Source: JBCDBY01 sp039182715
Lineage (GTDB): Bacteria; Planctomycetota; PLA2
DNA length: 15,949 nt
NCBI GenBank assembly: GCA_039182715.1
Contig: JBCDBY010000077.1
Coordinates: forward strand, 1 to 15,949
Reading direction: 5' to 3'
A model generated the notes under the pieces. It saw nothing but the letters and a program-made list of their open reading frames with translations. It made no database searches and had not been told where the DNA came from. Position 1 is the first letter of the stretch, and every line of letters starts with the position of its first letter. The translations under genes were made by a program, and so were the position numbers. Below are positions 1 to 8,377 of the stretch, one piece after another.

Positions 1-510
1 GAGTCCCGCCTCCTGCTCGACGTCGTCGGCGCCTCCCTCGAGGCCGATCTCCATGAGCGCCTCCTCGTCGACGCCCTCGGCGGGGACGACGTAGACGGCC
101 TTCTGTTCGAAGTTCCAGGAGACGCTGCCGGGCTTGCCCATCGATCCACCACGCTTCTCCAACGTGGAACGGACCTCGGAGTTCGTTCGATTCACGTTAT
201 CGGTGATGGTCTGGATGACGATGCCGACGCCGCCCGGGCCGTAGCCCTCGTAGGTCAGCTCCTGCAGCTGCTCGCCGCCCGCCTCGCCGGTGGCGCGCTT
301 GATCGCGCGCTCGACGGTGTCCTTGGGCATGTTGGCGGCGCGCGCCTTGTCGAGCTGGAGCCGCAGCGGGATGTTGTCGGCGGGGTTGGGTCCGGCGTTG
401 CGGACCGCCGCCATGATTGCCTTCGAGATCTGGGAGAACGCCTTGCCGCGCTTCTTGTCCTGCGCCGCCTTGCGGTGCTTGATGTTCGCCCATTTGGAGT
501 GACCGGCCAT
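1..510 (-). CDS. yebC: YebC/PmpR family (TACO1-like) protein, C-terminus cut off by window edge
   Basis: The visible 170 residues start MAGHSKWANIKHRKAAQDKK and continue through a KAF-QISKAI helix, an NIP--RL segment, a MPKDTVERAIKRA segment, the YEGYGPGGV loop and the TDNVNRT-SEVR region. All are hallmarks of the YebC/TACO1 family. Family members are about 240-250 residues, so roughly 70-80 residues lie beyond the edge. The family has been described both as DNA-binding regulators (PmpR) and as ribosome-associated factors that help translate difficult stretches such as polyproline; the sequence does not decide between these. The ATG at 508-510 lies 10 nt after the ppdK stop. There is no convincing Shine-Dalgarno, but a perfect TATAAT lies 9 nt upstream, so it is probably transcribed from its own promoter. 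Confidence 0.96.
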   Translation of the reverse strand, partial: MAGHSKWANIKHRKAAQDKKRGKAFSQISKAIMAAVRNAGPNPADNIPLRLQLDKARAANMPKDTVERAIKRATGEAGGEQLQELTYEGYGPGGVGIVIQTITDNVNRTNSEVRSTLEKRGGSMGKPGSVSWNFEQKAVYVVPAEGVDEEALMEIGLEGGADDVEQEAGL

Positions 511-519
511 ATCCCCGGG

Positions 520-525
520 ATTATA
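520..525 (-). promoter_or_regulatory. Consensus -10 box (TATAAT) of yebC overlapping the ppdK stop codon
   Basis: On the minus strand TATAAT is followed by 9 nt and then the yebC ATG. The box overlaps the TAA stop of ppdK (521-523). No recognisable -35 lies 16-18 nt upstream. Initiation about 7 nt after the box would leave a 5' leader of only one or two nucleotides. The match is direct; its use as a promoter is inferred. Confidence 0.5.
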
Positions 526-3136
526 CGGACTGCGCCGCGGCCAGCCGCGCAATGGGGATGCGGTACGGCGAACAGCTGACGTAGTCGAGGCCCGCCTCCG
601 AGCAGAAGTGGATCGACGCGGGATCGCCGCCGTGCTCGCCGCAGATGCCGAGCTTCAGGTCGCTTCGCACCGCGCGGCCCTCCTCGCACGCGAGGCGCAC
701 GAGCCGCCCGACGCCGGTCTTGTCGATCGACTGGAACGGGTCGGCCGGCAGGATCTGCTTCTCGACGTACTCCGGCAGGAAGCGGCCGGCGTCGTCGCGC
801 GAGAATCCCATCGTCATCTGCGTCAGGTCGTTCGTGCCGAAGCTGAAGAACGCCGCCTCGGACGCCACCTCGCCGGCGGTCAGCGCCGCCCGCGGCACCT
901 CGATCATCGTGCCGATCGGAATGTCCAGCTCGGCGTGGCGCTCCTCCGCGACGCGATCGAAGACCGCGCGCAGCCGCTCGGCGCAGAAGGCGAGCTCCGC
1001 CTTGGCGCCGACCAGCGGCACCATCACCTCGGGCTGCGCGTCGATGCCCTCGGCGCGCGCGTCGAGCGCGGCTTCCGCGATGGCGCGCCCCTGCATCTCG
1101 ATGATCTCGGGATAGCTGATCGCCAACCGGCAGCCGCGGTGCCCCAGCATCGGGTTGAACTCCTCGAGCTCACGGCAGCGCGCGACGACGCGATCCGGCG
1201 GCAGGTCGAGCTCGCGGGCGAGCTCCTCGCGTGCGGCGCGGTCGTGCGGCAGGAACTCGTGCAGCGGCGGATCGAGCAGCCGCACGGTGACCGGCAGCCC
1301 GTCCATCGCGCGGAAGATGCCGTGGAAGTCGGCGCGCTGCTCCGGCAGCAGCTCCGCCAGCGCGCGCGCGCGCTCCGCCGTGTCGGTCGCGAGGATCATG
1401 CGCCGCACGGCGCGGATGCGGGAATCCTCGAAGAACATGTGCTCCGTGCGGCAAAGGCCGATGCCTTCGGCGCCGAATTCGCGCGCGACGGTCGCGTCGT
1501 GCGGGTTGTCGGCGTTGGTGCGCACGCCGAGCGTGCGGTGCCGGTCGGCCATCGCCATCAGCTCGTGGAAGTGGGAGCCCAGCTCGGGCGGCTTGGTCGC
1601 GACCTGGCCGAGCATGACCTCGCCGCTGGCGCCGTCGAGCGAGATCCAGTCGCCCTCCTTGAGCGTGCGCGCGCCGAAGGTGAGCGACTTGTCCGTCGCG
1701 TCGATGCGCGCCTCGCCGCAGCCGGCGACGCAGCACTTGCCCATGCCGCGCGCGACGACCGCCGCATGGCTGGTCATGCCGCCCAGCGCGGTCAGAATGC
1801 CGCGGGACGCGTGCATGCCGCCGATGTCCTCGGGCGACGTCTCGCGCCGCACCAGGATGACCGGCTCGTCGCGCCCGGCCCATTCCTCGGCGGTTTCCGC
1901 GTCGAAGACGATGCGCCCGGTGACGGCGCCGGGCGACGCCGGCAGGCCGCGCGCCAGCGTCTCGCGCTGCGCGTCGGGGTCGAACGTGGGGTGCAGGAGC
2001 TGGTCGAGCTGGTTGGCGTCGACGCGCCGCAGGGCGGTCTTCTCGTCGACGAGCCCGCTCTGCGCCATCTCCACGGCCATGCGCACGGCGGCCGCTGCGG
2101 TGCGCTTGCCGGCGCGCGTCTGCAGCATGAAGAGCTTGCCCTCCTGCACCGTGAACTCGAGGTCCTGCATGTCGGTGTAGTGCGCCTCGAGCCGGTCCTT
2201 GATGGCGATCAGCTCGTCGTAGACCGCCGGCATCTCCTCGTGCAGACGTGCGATCGGCTCCGGGGTGCGGATGCCGGCCACGACGTCCTCGCCCTGCGCG
2301 TTGACGAGGTACTCGCCGTAGAAGACGTCCTCGCCCGTGCTCGGATCGCGCGTGAAGCAGACGCCGGTGCCGCTCGTGTCGCCGAGGTTGCCGAAGACCA
2401 TCGCCTGCACGTTGACCGCGGTGCCGATCAGTCCGGTGATGTCGTTGATCTCGCGGTACTTGATCGCGCGCGCCGTATTCCACGAACGGAAGACCGCGTC
2501 GATCGCGTGCGCGAGCTGCGCGCGCGGATCCTGCGGGAAGGGGCGGCCGACGTGGTCCTCGTAGACCGCGCGGAATCGCTCCAGGACCTCCTCGAGGCCC
2601 GCCTCGTCGAGGTCGGTGTCCATCACGGCGCCGCGCCGCGCCTTCACGTCGCCCAGCGCGGTCTCGAAGCGGTGGTGGTCGCACCCCATGACGACGTCGC
2701 CGAACATCTGGATGAGACGGCGATAGGCGTCGAGCGCGAAGCGGCGGTTGCCGGAGCCGCGCGCGAGGCCGTCGAGCGTGGTGTCGGTCAGCCCGAGGTT
2801 GAGGACGGTGTCCATCATGCCGGGCATCGAGACCGCCGCGCCGCTGCGCACCGAGACGAAGAGCGGCGCGTCGGCATCGCCGAATCGGCGTCCCATCGAC
2901 GCCTCGAGCCGGGCGATCGCGGCGTCGACCTCCTGCTGGACGTCGTCGGGGACCTTCTCGTCCGCCTCGTAGAACCTCGGGCAGACGGTCGTGGCGATGG
3001 TGAAGCCGGGCGGGACAGGGAGTCCCAGTCGCGACATTTCCGCAAGGTTGGCCCCCTTGCCGCCCAGCGTGTCGCGCTGCGTGGCGTCGCCGTCGGCCGA
3101 TCCGTCCCCGAAGAAAAAGACGTGGGAACCACTCAT
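521..3136 (-). CDS. ppdK: Pyruvate, phosphate dikinase
   Basis: Cytoplasmic enzyme interconverting pyruvate, ATP and phosphate with phosphoenolpyruvate, AMP and pyrophosphate. The 871 residues match the usual length of about 875. The N-terminal nucleotide-binding domain shows LGGKGANLAEM, a conserved RSGAAVSMPGMMDT stretch and TRDPSTGE. The central swivelling domain carries GGMTSHAAVVARG with the phospho-carrier histidine at H457. The C-terminal PEP/pyruvate barrel has GLCRTEHMFF, FNPMLGHRGCR, SFGTNDLTQ and GICGEHGGDP with the catalytic cysteine at C832. All catalytic elements look intact. The ATG at 3134-3136 is preceded by a purine-rich GGGAGGGG about 7 nt away. It starts 3 nt after a lipoprotein gene stop, so the two are probably co-transcribed. 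No PPDK regulatory-protein gene is visible nearby. Confidence 0.98.
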   Translation of the reverse strand: MSGSHVFFFGDGSADGDATQRDTLGGKGANLAEMSRLGLPVPPGFTIATTVCPRFYEADEKVPDDVQQEVDAAIARLEASMGRRFGDADAPLFVSVRSGAAVSMPGMMDTVLNLGLTDTTLDGLARGSGNRRFALDAYRRLIQMFGDVVMGCDHHRFETALGDVKARRGAVMDTDLDEAGLEEVLERFRAVYEDHVGRPFPQDPRAQLAHAIDAVFRSWNTARAIKYREINDITGLIGTAVNVQAMVFGNLGDTSGTGVCFTRDPSTGEDVFYGEYLVNAQGEDVVAGIRTPEPIARLHEEMPAVYDELIAIKDRLEAHYTDMQDLEFTVQEGKLFMLQTRAGKRTAAAAVRMAVEMAQSGLVDEKTALRRVDANQLDQLLHPTFDPDAQRETLARGLPASPGAVTGRIVFDAETAEEWAGRDEPVILVRRETSPEDIGGMHASRGILTALGGMTSHAAVVARGMGKCCVAGCGEARIDATDKSLTFGARTLKEGDWISLDGASGEVMLGQVATKPPELGSHFHELMAMADRHRTLGVRTNADNPHDATVAREFGAEGIGLCRTEHMFFEDSRIRAVRRMILATDTAERARALAELLPEQRADFHGIFRAMDGLPVTVRLLDPPLHEFLPHDRAAREELARELDLPPDRVVARCRELEEFNPMLGHRGCRLAISYPEIIEMQGRAIAEAALDARAEGIDAQPEVMVPLVGAKAELAFCAERLRAVFDRVAEERHAELDIPIGTMIEVPRAALTAGEVASEAAFFSFGTNDLTQMTMGFSRDDAGRFLPEYVEKQILPADPFQSIDKTGVGRLVRLACEEGRAVRSDLKLGICGEHGGDPASIHFCSEAGLDYVSCSPYRIPIARLAAAQSV

Positions 3137-3139
3137 CCG

Positions 3140-3796
3140 CTACCCCTCCCGCTGCTCTTCCAGCTCCGCCTGGATCCTAGACGGATCGTCCTCGCCGATG
3201 GTGAACCCGTCGAGAAACCAGATCCACGCCGCCTCGAATCGGGATAGCTCGGTCCCGCGTTCAAGGCGCGTCATCATCTCGCCGCTCTCCGGGAAGAGCA
3301 GCTCCATGAGGTCGCGCGGCATGACCACCCCGAGTCCGTCCCGTGCCAGGGTGAGCTGCAGGTCGGGCAGCCGCTGGTCGAGCTCCGGCTCCTCCTGGCC
3401 CGGCAGCCAGGCGCGCAGGACCACTTCGCGCCGCAGGGTGATGGTCCCCTTGAGCTGCACGAAGATCGCGTCCACGCCGATCGGCAGGCGCACGCGCCCG
3501 TCGGGCAACGTTTCCATGGGTCCCGTGATCTTCGCGCGCTTGAGTCCCTTCACCGCGATGTGGCTCTGCGTGAGGGCCACCGCGCGCGCGTTTTTCCAGT
3601 CGAGACGGCTCGTGAGGCCGAGCTGCGCGCGGAGGCCGTCGGACAGGCAATCCCACTCGCGTTCGTACTCGGCCCGGGCGAGCGCGCCCTTGAAGGTCCG
3701 GAACGTGCCTTTGGGGGTCGAACGGTCCGTTTCGCGCGGCGGCAACGCACATGCCGCCAACGAGGCAACCAGGAGCAGGGCAGTCGATCGCAGCAC
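3140..3796 (-). CDS. Predicted lipoprotein of unknown function upstream of ppdK
   Basis: The 218-residue product starts at a GTG and has a classic lipoprotein signal: MLRS, a short hydrophobic core, and lipobox LAAC with the lipidated cysteine at C16. The mature part is soluble and mixed alpha/beta with many charged residues. Two Trp-containing segments are notable (EWDCLSDGL near residue 48 and AAWIWFLDGF near residue 192). I recognise no named domain. The N-terminal part (TPKGTFRTFKGALARAEYEREWDCLS) resembles the short helical start seen in some envelope-associated proteins, but that is too weak for assignment. The gene ends 3 nt before ppdK and is the first gene of that transcription unit. 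A TAGGAT box 6 nt upstream of the GTG and no Shine-Dalgarno suggest a leaderless message. Confidence 0.85.
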   Translation of the reverse strand: MLRSTALLLVASLAACALPPRETDRSTPKGTFRTFKGALARAEYEREWDCLSDGLRAQLGLTSRLDWKNARAVALTQSHIAVKGLKRAKITGPMETLPDGRVRLPIGVDAIFVQLKGTITLRREVVLRAWLPGQEEPELDQRLPDLQLTLARDGLGVVMPRDLMELLFPESGEMMTRLERGTELSRFEAAWIWFLDGFTIGEDDPSRIQAELEEQREG

Positions 3797-3802
3797 GCGC
3801 GA

Positions 3803-3808
3803 ATCCTA
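3803..3808 (-). promoter_or_regulatory. Candidate -10 box (TAGGAT) of the lipoprotein-ppdK unit
   Basis: TAGGAT on the minus strand matches four of six TATAAT positions, including the key TA and final T. It lies exactly 6 nt before the GTG start at 3796. No -35 match is visible at normal spacing. The spacing resembles that at 9772, 12814 and 520, which raises confidence that it is functional. Confidence 0.4.
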
Positions 3809-3825
3809 CTCGAATCGACCCCGCA

Positions 3826-3853
3826 TTGACTTGCCGGGCGAGGCCCGAATACT
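3826..3853 (+). promoter_or_regulatory. Sigma-70-type promoter of the pilus ATPase operon
   Basis: A -35 box TTGACT (3826-3831, five of six consensus positions) is separated by 16 nt from AATACT (3848-3853, four of six). Initiation near 3860 would give a leader of about 35 nt, containing the GGAGA ribosome-binding site at 3883-3887. It sits in the 98-nt gap between the divergent lipoprotein and pilB genes. It is the only promoter in the window with both boxes recognisable. Confidence 0.55.
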
Positions 3854-3894
3854 AGGGGGTTTCGCACCCTTTCGACCGGCACGGAGAACAACGA

Positions 3895-5559
3895 GTGGAG
3901 CCGCGTAAACGACTGGGGGAGATTCTCCTCCAGATGGGCCTCGTCACGAACGAGAAGATCGAGGAGGCCCTCACCCATGGCCGCCGCACCGGCACGCGCT
4001 TGGGCGAAGCGCTCGTCGACCTCAACATGGTCAGCGAGGAGCAGGTCACCAAGGCGCTCTGCCGGCAGAACAAGCTGCCGTACGTCGACCTCGCCAAGGT
4101 GAAGCTGCGCGAGGACGTCGTCGACCTGATCGACACCCGCGTCGCCGAGGAATACGACATCGTGCCCGTCAAGAAGCAGGGCAAGCAGGTGTTCGTGGCG
4201 ATCCGCGACCCGAACCAGGTCTACCAGGCGGACGGCCTGCAGTTCGTGCTCAACGCGGAGGTGAAGTTCGCGCTCACCACGCCGAGCGCGCTGACCAACG
4301 CGAAGGCGGAGTACTACGGCGTCGGCGAAAAGGTGGCGGCGCGCGGCGCGGCCGCGATGGCGAAGGCGGACGAGGAGGAGGACGAGGACGCGCCGATCAT
4401 CCGGCTCGTGCACCAGATGCTCGAGGAGGGCCTGCGCGCCCGCGCCTCGGATATCCACGTCGAGCCGATGGCCGATCGCGTCCGGGTCCGCTTCCGCGTG
4501 GACGACATCTGCCACGAGGCGAAATCGCTGCCGAAGGACATCCAGGGGGCGATCCTCTCGCGCCTCAAGATCATGGCCGGCATGGACATCGCCGAGAAGC
4601 GCAAGCCGCAGGACGGCCGCATCCAGGTGGAGCTGATCGGCCGCGAGATCGACCTGCGCGTCTCCGCGCTGCCGGCGACCAACGGCGAATCGATCGTGAT
4701 GCGCATCCTGGACAAGGAGGTCGCGCTGGTGGAGCTGCCGCAGCTCGGCTTCCACGAGGACGACTACGCGCGCTTCCAGAAGATCATCCAGAAGCCGAAC
4801 GGCATCTTCCTCGTGACGGGCCCGACCGGGTCGGGCAAGACGACGTCGCTCTACGCGGCGCTCAAGGAGCTCAACCAGCCCAACACGAAGATCATCACCG
4901 CCGAGAACCCGATCGAGTACCACATCAAGGGCATCAACCAGTGCGAGGTGCGGCACGGCATCGGGCTCGACTTCTCGCGCATCCTGCGTTCGATGCTGCG
5001 GCAGGCGCCCAACATCATCCTGGTGGGTGAGATTCGCGACCTGGAAACGGCCGAAATCGCCATCCAGGCGGCGCTGACGGGCCACCTCGTGTTCTCCACG
5101 CTGCACACCAACGACGCGCCGTCGGCGCTGACGCGGCTGGTCGACATGGGCGTGAAGCCGTTCCTGGTGTCGACCGCGGTGCTCGCCGTCATGGCGCAGC
5201 GCCTGCTCCGTTCGCTCTGCGACAACTGCAAGGCGCCGTGGGAGCCGGAGCCGGCCAAGATGAAGGCGCTCGGCATGACCGAGTCGATGCTGAAGAACCA
5301 GACGGTCTACAAGGCGGTCGGCTGCAAGGAGTGCCGCTACGAGGGATACCGCGGCCGCAAGGGCATCTTCGAGATGTTCGAGATGGACGCGCGCATGCGC
5401 GACCTCTCGTTCGAGGGCGCGTCGACGCTCGAGCTGCGCTCGCAGGCGCGCGCGTCCGGCATGCTGACGCTGCGCGAGGACGGCATGCGGAAGATCCTCG
5501 ACGGGATCACGTCCGTGGATGAGGTGCTGCGCGTCACCGGCAGCGTGATGGAGGTCTGA
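3895..5559 (+). CDS. pilB: PilB/GspE-type extension ATPase, copy 1, with N-terminal MshEN domain and atypical acidic boxes
   Basis: Hexameric cytoplasmic ATPase expected to drive pilin assembly at the inner membrane. The 554 residues begin with an MshEN domain of two 24-residue motifs, R6-G29 and R35-Q58, separated by exactly 5 residues; both start RLGE. This is the architecture known to bind cyclic di-GMP in MshE and some PilB proteins. After a charged linker (about 150-165) come the N2 domain, Walker A GPTGSGKTT at 309-317 (K315), and a zinc tetracysteine (C442, C445, C477, C480). Two normally acidic boxes are altered: the usual EDP is ENP (E337, N338), and the usual DPD before the Walker B strand is APN (371-373). 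The catalytic-type glutamate in VGEIRD (E379) is kept. GTG start with GGAGA 7 nt upstream. First gene of the operon. Confidence 0.93.
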   Translation: MEPRKRLGEILLQMGLVTNEKIEEALTHGRRTGTRLGEALVDLNMVSEEQVTKALCRQNKLPYVDLAKVKLREDVVDLIDTRVAEEYDIVPVKKQGKQVFVAIRDPNQVYQADGLQFVLNAEVKFALTTPSALTNAKAEYYGVGEKVAARGAAAMAKADEEEDEDAPIIRLVHQMLEEGLRARASDIHVEPMADRVRVRFRVDDICHEAKSLPKDIQGAILSRLKIMAGMDIAEKRKPQDGRIQVELIGREIDLRVSALPATNGESIVMRILDKEVALVELPQLGFHEDDYARFQKIIQKPNGIFLVTGPTGSGKTTSLYAALKELNQPNTKIITAENPIEYHIKGINQCEVRHGIGLDFSRILRSMLRQAPNIILVGEIRDLETAEIAIQAALTGHLVFSTLHTNDAPSALTRLVDMGVKPFLVSTAVLAVMAQRLLRSLCDNCKAPWEPEPAKMKALGMTESMLKNQTVYKAVGCKECRYEGYRGRKGIFEMFEMDARMRDLSFEGASTLELRSQARASGMLTLREDGMRKILDGITSVDEVLRVTGSVMEV

Positions 5560-5561
5560 TC

Positions 5562-6632
5562 GTGCACTTGACCATGCATCAACTCTTCGACCTGATGGTG
5601 GAGGAGGGCGCGTCGGACGTCCACATCACCGTCGGCCGGCCGCCGGTCGTGCGCCGTCACGGGTCGCTCAAGAACGTCAAGCACCCGCCGCTGACCGCGG
5701 CGGACACCATGTCGCTGGTCGAGTCGATCACGCCCGAGCGGATGATGACCGAGTTCCGCGAGATGGGCAGCGCCGACTTCGGCTACGCGCACGGTTCCCG
5801 CGCCCGGTTTCGCGTGGCGATCTTCCGCCAGCGCGGACAGGCGGCGCTCGTCGCGCGCCTGATTCCGAGCCGCATCCTGACGTTCGACGACATCGGGCTG
5901 CCGCATGCGGTGCAGGAACTCTGCGACCGGCCGCGCGGTCTCGTGCTGGTCACCGGTCCCACCGGTTCGGGCAAGACGACCACGCTCGCGACGATGATCG
6001 ACGCGGTCAACCGCAACCTCGATCGCCACATCATCACGATCGAGGACCCGATCGAGTACTACCACGAGCACCAGCAGTCGATCGTCAACCAGCGCGAGAT
6101 CGGAATCGACACGACGAGTTTCGCCGAGGGCCTGCGGCGCGCGCTGCGCCAGGACCCCGACGTCATCCTGCTGGGTGAAATGCGCGACCAGGAGACGATT
6201 TCCACGGCGATCACCGCCGCCGAGACCGGTCACCTGGTGTTCGGCACGCTGCACACGACCGGCTCCGCGCGCACCATGGACCGCATCATCGACCAGTTCC
6301 CCGCGGACCAGCAGGAGCAGATCCGCGTGCAGCTGTCCGTGTCGATCCTCGCGGTCGTCAGCCAGGTGCTCATGGCGCGCGCCGACAAGCCGGGCGTCAT
6401 CGCCGGCTTCGAGGTCATGATCATGAGCCCCGCGATCGAGAACCACATCCGCAAGGCGGAGACGTTCAAGATTCCGTCGACGATCCAGACGAGCAAGAAC
6501 GTCGGCATGTTCCTGCTCGACGACCACCTGATCCAGCTGGTCAGGGAGGGCAAGATCACCCGCGAAACCGCCATGCGCAAGTCGCAGAACCCGCGCGGTG
6601 TCGCCCAGAAGCTCGACCAGGGAGGCGCCTGA
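5562..6632 (+). CDS. pilT: Type IV pilus retraction ATPase PilT
   Basis: Hexameric ATPase that depolymerises the pilus for retraction and twitching. The 356 residues are close to the usual 345 or so. The small N-terminal PAS-like domain has MVEEGASDVHITVGRPPVVR. The motor domain has Walker A GPTGSGKTT at 132-140 (K138), the canonical IEDPIEY, the His-box stretch GHLVFGTLHTTGSA, and RQDPDVILLGEMRD. The C-terminal SPAIENHIRK corresponds to the AIRNLIRE motif required for retraction, in a diverged form. There is no N-terminal MshEN domain and no zinc cysteines, which separates it from PilB. The GTG at 5562 is chosen because GGAGG at 5550-5554 is spaced 7 nt from it; an in-frame ATG lies at 5574. 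Only 2 nt separate it from the preceding pilB. Confidence 0.96.
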   Translation: MHLTMHQLFDLMVEEGASDVHITVGRPPVVRRHGSLKNVKHPPLTAADTMSLVESITPERMMTEFREMGSADFGYAHGSRARFRVAIFRQRGQAALVARLIPSRILTFDDIGLPHAVQELCDRPRGLVLVTGPTGSGKTTTLATMIDAVNRNLDRHIITIEDPIEYYHEHQQSIVNQREIGIDTTSFAEGLRRALRQDPDVILLGEMRDQETISTAITAAETGHLVFGTLHTTGSARTMDRIIDQFPADQQEQIRVQLSVSILAVVSQVLMARADKPGVIAGFEVMIMSPAIENHIRKAETFKIPSTIQTSKNVGMFLLDDHLIQLVREGKITRETAMRKSQNPRGVAQKLDQGGA

Positions 6633-8368
6633 TGGCCGTCGATCGTTTCGGCTCCCGCAAGAAGATGCTGGGGCAGATCCTCAAGGAGATGAAGCTCATC
6701 CACGAGGGGCAGGTCCAGGAGGCGCTTTCCGCGCAGAAGAGGGACGGCGGTCAGATCGGCCAGATCCTCGTCAAGGCGGGCCACATCACCGAATCGCAGC
6801 TGATGATGGCGCTCGGCAAGCAGAGCGGCCTCGAGGTGGTCGATCTCAACCACGTCGAGGCGCAGAAGGATGCGATCGACAAGGTCGACGAGTCGATCGC
6901 GCGCCCCTTCCAGTTCCTGCCGATCTCTTTCGACGGCAAGACCCTCACGGTCGCGATGGCCGACCCGATGAACAAGTCGGCGCTCGACGACATCCGGTTC
7001 ACCGCCAACTGCGACGTGATCGGCGTCGTGGCCGACGGCGAGCTCGTGGCGGCCGCGATCGACAAGGCGTACGGCTCCGACGAGCAGGTGATGAAGAACA
7101 TCCTCGACGAGATCGAGCAGGACGGCCTCACCGGCAAGGCGGGCGGCAAGCGCTCCAGCGGCGGCGTGACCGATCTCGAGGACGTCGAGGAGATGGCCAA
7201 CGCGGCGCCGGTCCGCAAGCTGCTCAACTACATCCTCTACCAGGCGATCCGCGACCGCGCGGCGGACATCCACCTGGAGCCGTTCGAGGACGAGTTCAAG
7301 ATCCGCTACCGCGTGGACGGCGTGCTCTACGAGCTCGACGCGCCGCCGCTGCACCTCGCGACCGCGCTCATCAGCCGCGTGAAGGTCATGAGCGGTCTCG
7401 ACATTTCCGAGACGCGCTTGCCGCAGGATGGCCGCATCGACCTCGCGATCGGCGGCCGGCCGGTCGATCTGCGCGTTTCGACGCTCCCGACGATGTTCGG
7501 CGAATCCTGCGTGATGCGCGTGCTGGACCGCTCGGTCGTGTCGCTCGATCTGGGCCAGATCGGCCTGCGCGAGGACGAGGCGGACAAGATCCGCCAGCTG
7601 ATCGATCTGCCGCACGGCATCATCCTGGTGACCGGGCCGACCGGCTCGGGGAAGACGACGACGCTCTACTCGGCGCTCAACCACGCCAACGACGTCGGCA
7701 TCAAGATCATCACCACCGAGGATCCGGTCGAGTACGACCTCGAGGGGATCATGCAGGTCGCGGTGAACGAGGAGATCGGAGTGACCTACTCCGCCTGCCT
7801 GCGATCGATCCTGCGGCAGGATCCGGACAAGATCCTCGTCGGCGAGATTCGCGACCGGGATACCGCGCAGATCGCGGTCGAGGCGTCGCTCACGGGGCAC
7901 GTCGTCTTCTCGACGCTCCACACGAACGACGCGCCGCTGGCGATTACGCGCCTGGTGGACATCGGCGTGGAGCCGTTCCTGATCGCGGCGACCCTCGAGG
8001 CGGTCGTGGCGCAGCGTCTGGTGCGCCGGATCTGCCCCGAGTGCAAGGAGTGGTACGAGCCCGGCGTGGAGGTCCTGCGCGAGCTGCAGCTGGACAAGCA
8101 GCAGGTCGGCGACCGCAAGTTCGCCTACGGCAAGGGCTGCAAGAACTGCAATGGCACCGGCTACCGCGGCCGGACCGCGATTTTCGAGATCATGATCATC
8201 ACGGAGACCGTCCGGGAGCTGATCATGAACAAGGCCTCGAGCTCCGACGTGCGCACCACGGCGCGCCAGGAAGGGATGCGGACCCTCCGCGAGAGCGGCC
8301 TGATGTCGATTTTCGACGGGTCGAGCACGGTCGAGGAGATCCTCCGGGAGACGATGCTGAGCATCTAG
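6632..8368 (+). CDS. PilB/GspE-type ATPase, copy 2, with canonical motor motifs and degenerate MshEN arginines
   Basis: Second extension-type ATPase, 578 residues. The N-terminal MshEN domain again has two 24-residue motifs with a 5-residue spacer (M12-Q35, Q41-Q64), but the leading arginine of each RLG is replaced (MLG, QIG). A Gly/Ser/Lys linker (about 165-185) precedes the motor. The motor has DIHLEPFEDEFKIRYRVDG, Walker A GPTGSGKTT at 335-343 (K341), canonical TTEDPVEY (E363, D364), RQDPDKILVGEIRD (D397, D399) and tetracysteine C468, C471, C503, C506. The ATG overlaps the pilT TGA by one base (TGATG), with GGAGG at 6621-6625, so it is translationally coupled. Likely a PilB or GspE paralogue; which machine each copy serves cannot be told from sequence. 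Confidence 0.94.
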   Translation: MAVDRFGSRKKMLGQILKEMKLIHEGQVQEALSAQKRDGGQIGQILVKAGHITESQLMMALGKQSGLEVVDLNHVEAQKDAIDKVDESIARPFQFLPISFDGKTLTVAMADPMNKSALDDIRFTANCDVIGVVADGELVAAAIDKAYGSDEQVMKNILDEIEQDGLTGKAGGKRSSGGVTDLEDVEEMANAAPVRKLLNYILYQAIRDRAADIHLEPFEDEFKIRYRVDGVLYELDAPPLHLATALISRVKVMSGLDISETRLPQDGRIDLAIGGRPVDLRVSTLPTMFGESCVMRVLDRSVVSLDLGQIGLREDEADKIRQLIDLPHGIILVTGPTGSGKTTTLYSALNHANDVGIKIITTEDPVEYDLEGIMQVAVNEEIGVTYSACLRSILRQDPDKILVGEIRDRDTAQIAVEASLTGHVVFSTLHTNDAPLAITRLVDIGVEPFLIAATLEAVVAQRLVRRICPECKEWYEPGVEVLRELQLDKQQVGDRKFAYGKGCKNCNGTGYRGRTAIFEIMIITETVRELIMNKASSSDVRTTARQEGMRTLRESGLMSIFDGSSTVEEILRETMLSI

Positions 8369-8377
8369 CCCCGCACG

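Noticed and set aside
608..3247. An 879-codon open frame on plus, antisense to ppdK
   Set aside because: Its translation is Arg/Ala/Val/Glu-rich low complexity with no domain, while ppdK has every catalytic motif. High GC at third positions removes stop codons antisense to real genes; the same applies to long frames opposite pilB, pilT, the second pilB and the kinase.
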